From contig CM022677.1 in assembly GCA_012295275.1 (NCBI GenBank), positions 12,988,457 to 13,052,456 of the forward strand: a DNA stretch of 64,000 nt, read 5' to 3'. A model generated the notes under the pieces. The model had not been told where the DNA came from. It did no database searches and was given only the letters and a program-made list of their open reading frames with translations. Of the stretch, positions 61,503 through 64,000 are shown piece by piece. The stretch comes from Chrysomallon squamiferum (Eukaryota; Mollusca; Gastropoda; Neomphalida; Peltospiridae). Position 1 is the first letter of the stretch; every line of letters begins with the position of its first letter. Position numbers and translations under genes: made by a program.

Positions 61503-63014
61503 TTATTCTTCTGGATTTGTGGAACAAGGTCGCTTGAATACTTGCCCTTTTTTTAGAATCCAGTAAGTTGATACCCATTTAGAGCCAATAAGAACAGGAC
61601 AAGCTCCATGAAGTGTCATTTTGTTAGGTGAACCATTTCGATATAAATTATACCAAAATATAGCTGCACCTGCTTTAGGTTGTATTCTTACACCAAGATG
61701 AAGAAACACTGTGGCACCTCCTTCTACATCACTCATATAGTTTAACCACGTGGCAATTCTGTTTTCACTGGAAGAATATGCTATGTTGAAATAGTCAGTA
61801 TGAGCCGTGAACTGTCCGCCTATTCCATAGTTTGCCACCTGAAGTGGCTCTGAAGCTTTCATTGAAAGACCTGTGATTGCTTCAATTCTTCTCTGAATTC
61901 TCTTGTCTGCTTCTGTGAAAGTTCTTCCTAGAAATGTATTTTTGCTAATTCTTATCTCAGATTTGAAAATGTTTCCATACTGATTGATTTCAGATGTTTT
62001 TAAAAGTGGCATAGAAACTGTTTTAATGTCTTCAATTTCAGCATCACTGATAAAATCATGATAGAGAACAATTTTCGGTGAGAAATGCAGAATCTCTTCT
62101 TTAGCAGGCTTAAGAATTAGAAGTGGATTTTTGTTGTTGTAATGGTAGCGACATTTCAGACGATGTCGCTGTCGTACTTTAATAACGTCTTCACCACGAC
62201 AGAGAGCATCGAAAGTTGTTTTTTCTTTAATTCTGGCATTTTCTTTTCTCTTTTCTTTCCTACATTTTGATATACTTATATACTTTTTCCTTCTTTTCGG
62301 AGCACGTTCTAGTTCAGGAGATAACATTAACTGTTTATTTGTCAAATTTAAAACGTGTTCTATCTGTCCCGCTAATTCTCTACCGTGAGTTTCATAGTCA
62401 TGAAATACGCTCTGAATTGTTTCAGTTCTTTGTTTCTCGAGACTTGTTTTCATCCAGATATGTACATATTTGTATTTTTTCATTTTGTATGCAAGGCGAC
62501 CTAATTGATAACAGTCTTCTGCTGATAATCTCTGTATATATCGTTCATATATAAAACCGTCTGCTAATCTTGTCGCATTTAATTTGTACGTGTCTTGAAG
62601 TCGAAACAGAGCTGCAGCGACCCCTTCTAAGTCTTCGTAACTTGGAAGATGTTCACGAATTTCTTGTAGTTCAGTCAGCTCTGTCTGAGACGTAATACTT
62701 TCGTGAAGAATAGGCTGAACATCTCGTTCCCAGTCCAACGTGAAACGTTTAATATATAAAAATGCACCAATCGGGTTGGCTATGTAGCGATTTGGGTCTT
62801 TTAGTGCGATCGAACAGTGCTGTTCCATTTGATCTGAAATTGTTTTCAACTTTTCCAATTTATTTCCTTGTTCATGAACGTGACTGAAATTTCTTAATGC
62901 TATTGCCAAGTCTCTTCCTGCTAGTACAGAGCTGTACAGATGTGATACGGACGTAAACAGTTCTGAATTCACAGCTGATAAAAGCAAAACTAAAATAGTG
63001 TACTGCTGATACAT
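61503..63014 (-). CDS. P4HA: Prolyl 4-hydroxylase alpha subunit, intronless
   Basis: Fe(II)/2-oxoglutarate dioxygenase that hydroxylates proline in collagen-like substrates in the ER, in known animals as a tetramer with protein disulphide isomerase. The 503-codon frame is complete. Residues 1-17 form a signal peptide. The N-terminal domain follows (HCSIALKDPNRYIANPIGAF, LFRLQDTYKLN), then a TPR-like peptide-binding part (SAEDCYQLGRLAYK) and a Lys/Arg-rich linker (238-265). The catalytic domain has QVANYGIGGQFTAHTDYFN with iron ligands H405 and D407, distal H469 (TLHGACPVLIGSKW) and 2-oxoglutarate Lys K479. The H-to-K spacing of 10 matches human P4HA1. At 503 it is slightly shorter than human (534). 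Having no introns in an intron-rich genome suggests an intact retrogene. Confidence 0.93.
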   Translation of the reverse strand: MYQQYTILVLLLSAVNSELFTSVSHLYSSVLAGRDLAIALRNFSHVHEQGNKLEKLKTISDQMEQHCSIALKDPNRYIANPIGAFLYIKRFTLDWERDVQPILHESITSQTELTELQEIREHLPSYEDLEGVAAALFRLQDTYKLNATRLADGFIYERYIQRLSAEDCYQLGRLAYKMKKYKYVHIWMKTSLEKQRTETIQSVFHDYETHGRELAGQIEHVLNLTNKQLMLSPELERAPKRRKKYISISKCRKEKRKENARIKEKTTFDALCRGEDVIKVRQRHRLKCRYHYNNKNPLLILKPAKEEILHFSPKIVLYHDFISDAEIEDIKTVSMPLLKTSEINQYGNIFKSEIRISKNTFLGRTFTEADKRIQRRIEAITGLSMKASEPLQVANYGIGGQFTAHTDYFNIAYSSSENRIATWLNYMSDVEGGATVFLHLGVRIQPKAGAAIFWYNLYRNGSPNKMTLHGACPVLIGSKWVSTYWILKKGQVFKRPCSTNPEE

Positions 63015-63890
63015 ATTTGAAGGAATCTACCAGCGACATGAATATTTGGTACAAAAATAGAGTTATGACGATATAATTCTAAATATATATCAGTTTAAAA
63101 TACGCAGGTTATTAAACTGATGGGGGAGGGATACAATGACACGTTTCATTATTTTATCTTTCATTTCTATTTCATTTTATTTGTTTATTTTATTTATATT
63201 ATTATTTGTATTTGTTCTTATTTGTTGTACATTTGTTTCTGTCTTTGAGTTTACATGTGTGTGTGTTTATATATTTATGTTTGTGAATGTGTGTGGTTGT
63301 GTGTGAGAAAAACTTTTGGTGTATTATGTTTCTGTTATCCTTTGATTATATATATTTTTATATTTGTCTGTCTGTCTATCTATATGATGGAAATTATATT
63401 AATAATTTCATAATGTCAGAATAAAGTAACACAGAAAAAATGAAAAACAAAAAATACTCAAGAAAGAAAAAAGAACAAAATAAAAACAGACTGAAATGTA
63501 GATTACAGCTGTCATTTAGTAAAACCTCTCAAGTTTTGAACATTTAGAAGGGTTGTCTGCAGCTCTGTTTCTTCTTCCAAATAAATACAAATTAGATGTC
63601 AGTTTTAACTGACACTACTTATTAATCTTATATGCAAACTCGCCATCTTAAACATTTTATTTTATTTTTATTTTTTATTATTTTATTACAAATTTTAGTT
63701 TTAGTTTTTCTAAATTTATTTTATGAATGTGTTTCAATAAATGACAGTTTTAATAGACACAAAATGTTTTTGTACAAAATCTTTAAACCTTATTTCATTT
63801 CACTTTATATTTTTTATTTTTCATTCGTTCTCTCTGTAGAGGACTAAATGATAGAGGACTTTTTTCTGTGAAGTATCTAGAAACTCCTCT
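63015..63890. other. 5' flank of P4HA
   Basis: AT-rich with short GT and ATTT runs. No clear promoter element is identified. Confidence 0.45.
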
Positions 63891-64000
63891 AAGTAAATAA
63901 ATACTGTACAGTAACGTGATATCAGCAGACATTAAGTAAATAAATACTGTACAGTAACGTGATGTCAGGAGTATTAAGTAAATAAATACTGTACAGTAAC
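63891..64000. repeat. 43-bp tandem repeat running off the window end
   Basis: Units start at 63,891, 63,934 and 63,976. Each opens AAGTAAATAAATACTGTACA and contains the palindrome ACTGTACAGT, followed by AACGTGAT. The third unit is cut by the window end, so the array may be longer. Confidence 0.9.

Noticed and set aside
62267-62554. 95-codon + strand frame inside P4HA
   Set aside because: Shadow of the P4HA gene on the minus strand.

Overview
The window is animal nuclear DNA and is most likely from a mollusc, probably a cephalopod. It is AT-rich and dense in microsatellites. Coding exons are short, isolated, bounded by GT/AG splice sites and separated by kilobases. The motif GAGTTATCTCCC (or its complement), which I associate with mollusc dispersed repeats, recurs many times. 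The species call is inference; the eukaryotic, intron-rich nature is read directly. No bacterial operon, CRISPR array, rRNA or tRNA gene was found.

The best-supported multi-exon gene is an immunoglobulin-superfamily (IgSF) gene on the + strand, from 11,069 to 25,670 or 28,772. It has a signal-peptide exon and two 300-nt phase-1 Ig exons, followed by two alternative 3' ends. One is a single exon with a stalk, a transmembrane segment and a 65-residue tail whose only tyrosine lies in a YNNV (Grb2-type pYxN) motif. The other is an 18-nt microexon plus two short exons ending in a tailless hydrophobic C-terminus that looks like a GPI signal. All junction phases agree. The deduced products are 340 and 262 residues.

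Pieces of related genes surround it: a half Ig exon (8.0 kb, +), a truncated Ig exon fused to a dispersed repeat (14.9-15.2 kb, -), an inverted frameshifted copy of Ig exon 3 with its intron flank (30.8-31.4 kb, -), and a decayed copy of the signal-peptide exon (32.1 kb, +). A second IgSF gene with the same phase-1 plan lies at 33.7-36.3 kb; its first, second and last exons look good but the middle exons have frame problems, so it may be a pseudogene. Together these suggest a locus growing by DNA-level exon duplication.

Region 0.3-3.5 kb and region 42.6-48 kb hold paralogous, partly broken exons of another, unrecognised gene with coiled-coil and Ser-rich segments. Region 48-52 kb is almost pure microsatellite. 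Region 53-56.5 kb is a minisatellite domain with a tandem duplication; one copy holds a 216-bp TA-flanked MITE and the other preserves the empty site. hAT transposase remnants lie at 11.6-12.4 kb (-) and 57.3-58.2 kb (+). Segments from 37-41 kb recur at 58.8-59.7 kb.

At the right end (61,503-63,014, -) is an intact, intronless prolyl 4-hydroxylase alpha-subunit gene of 503 codons with all catalytic residues present. The window closes in a 43-bp tandem repeat.
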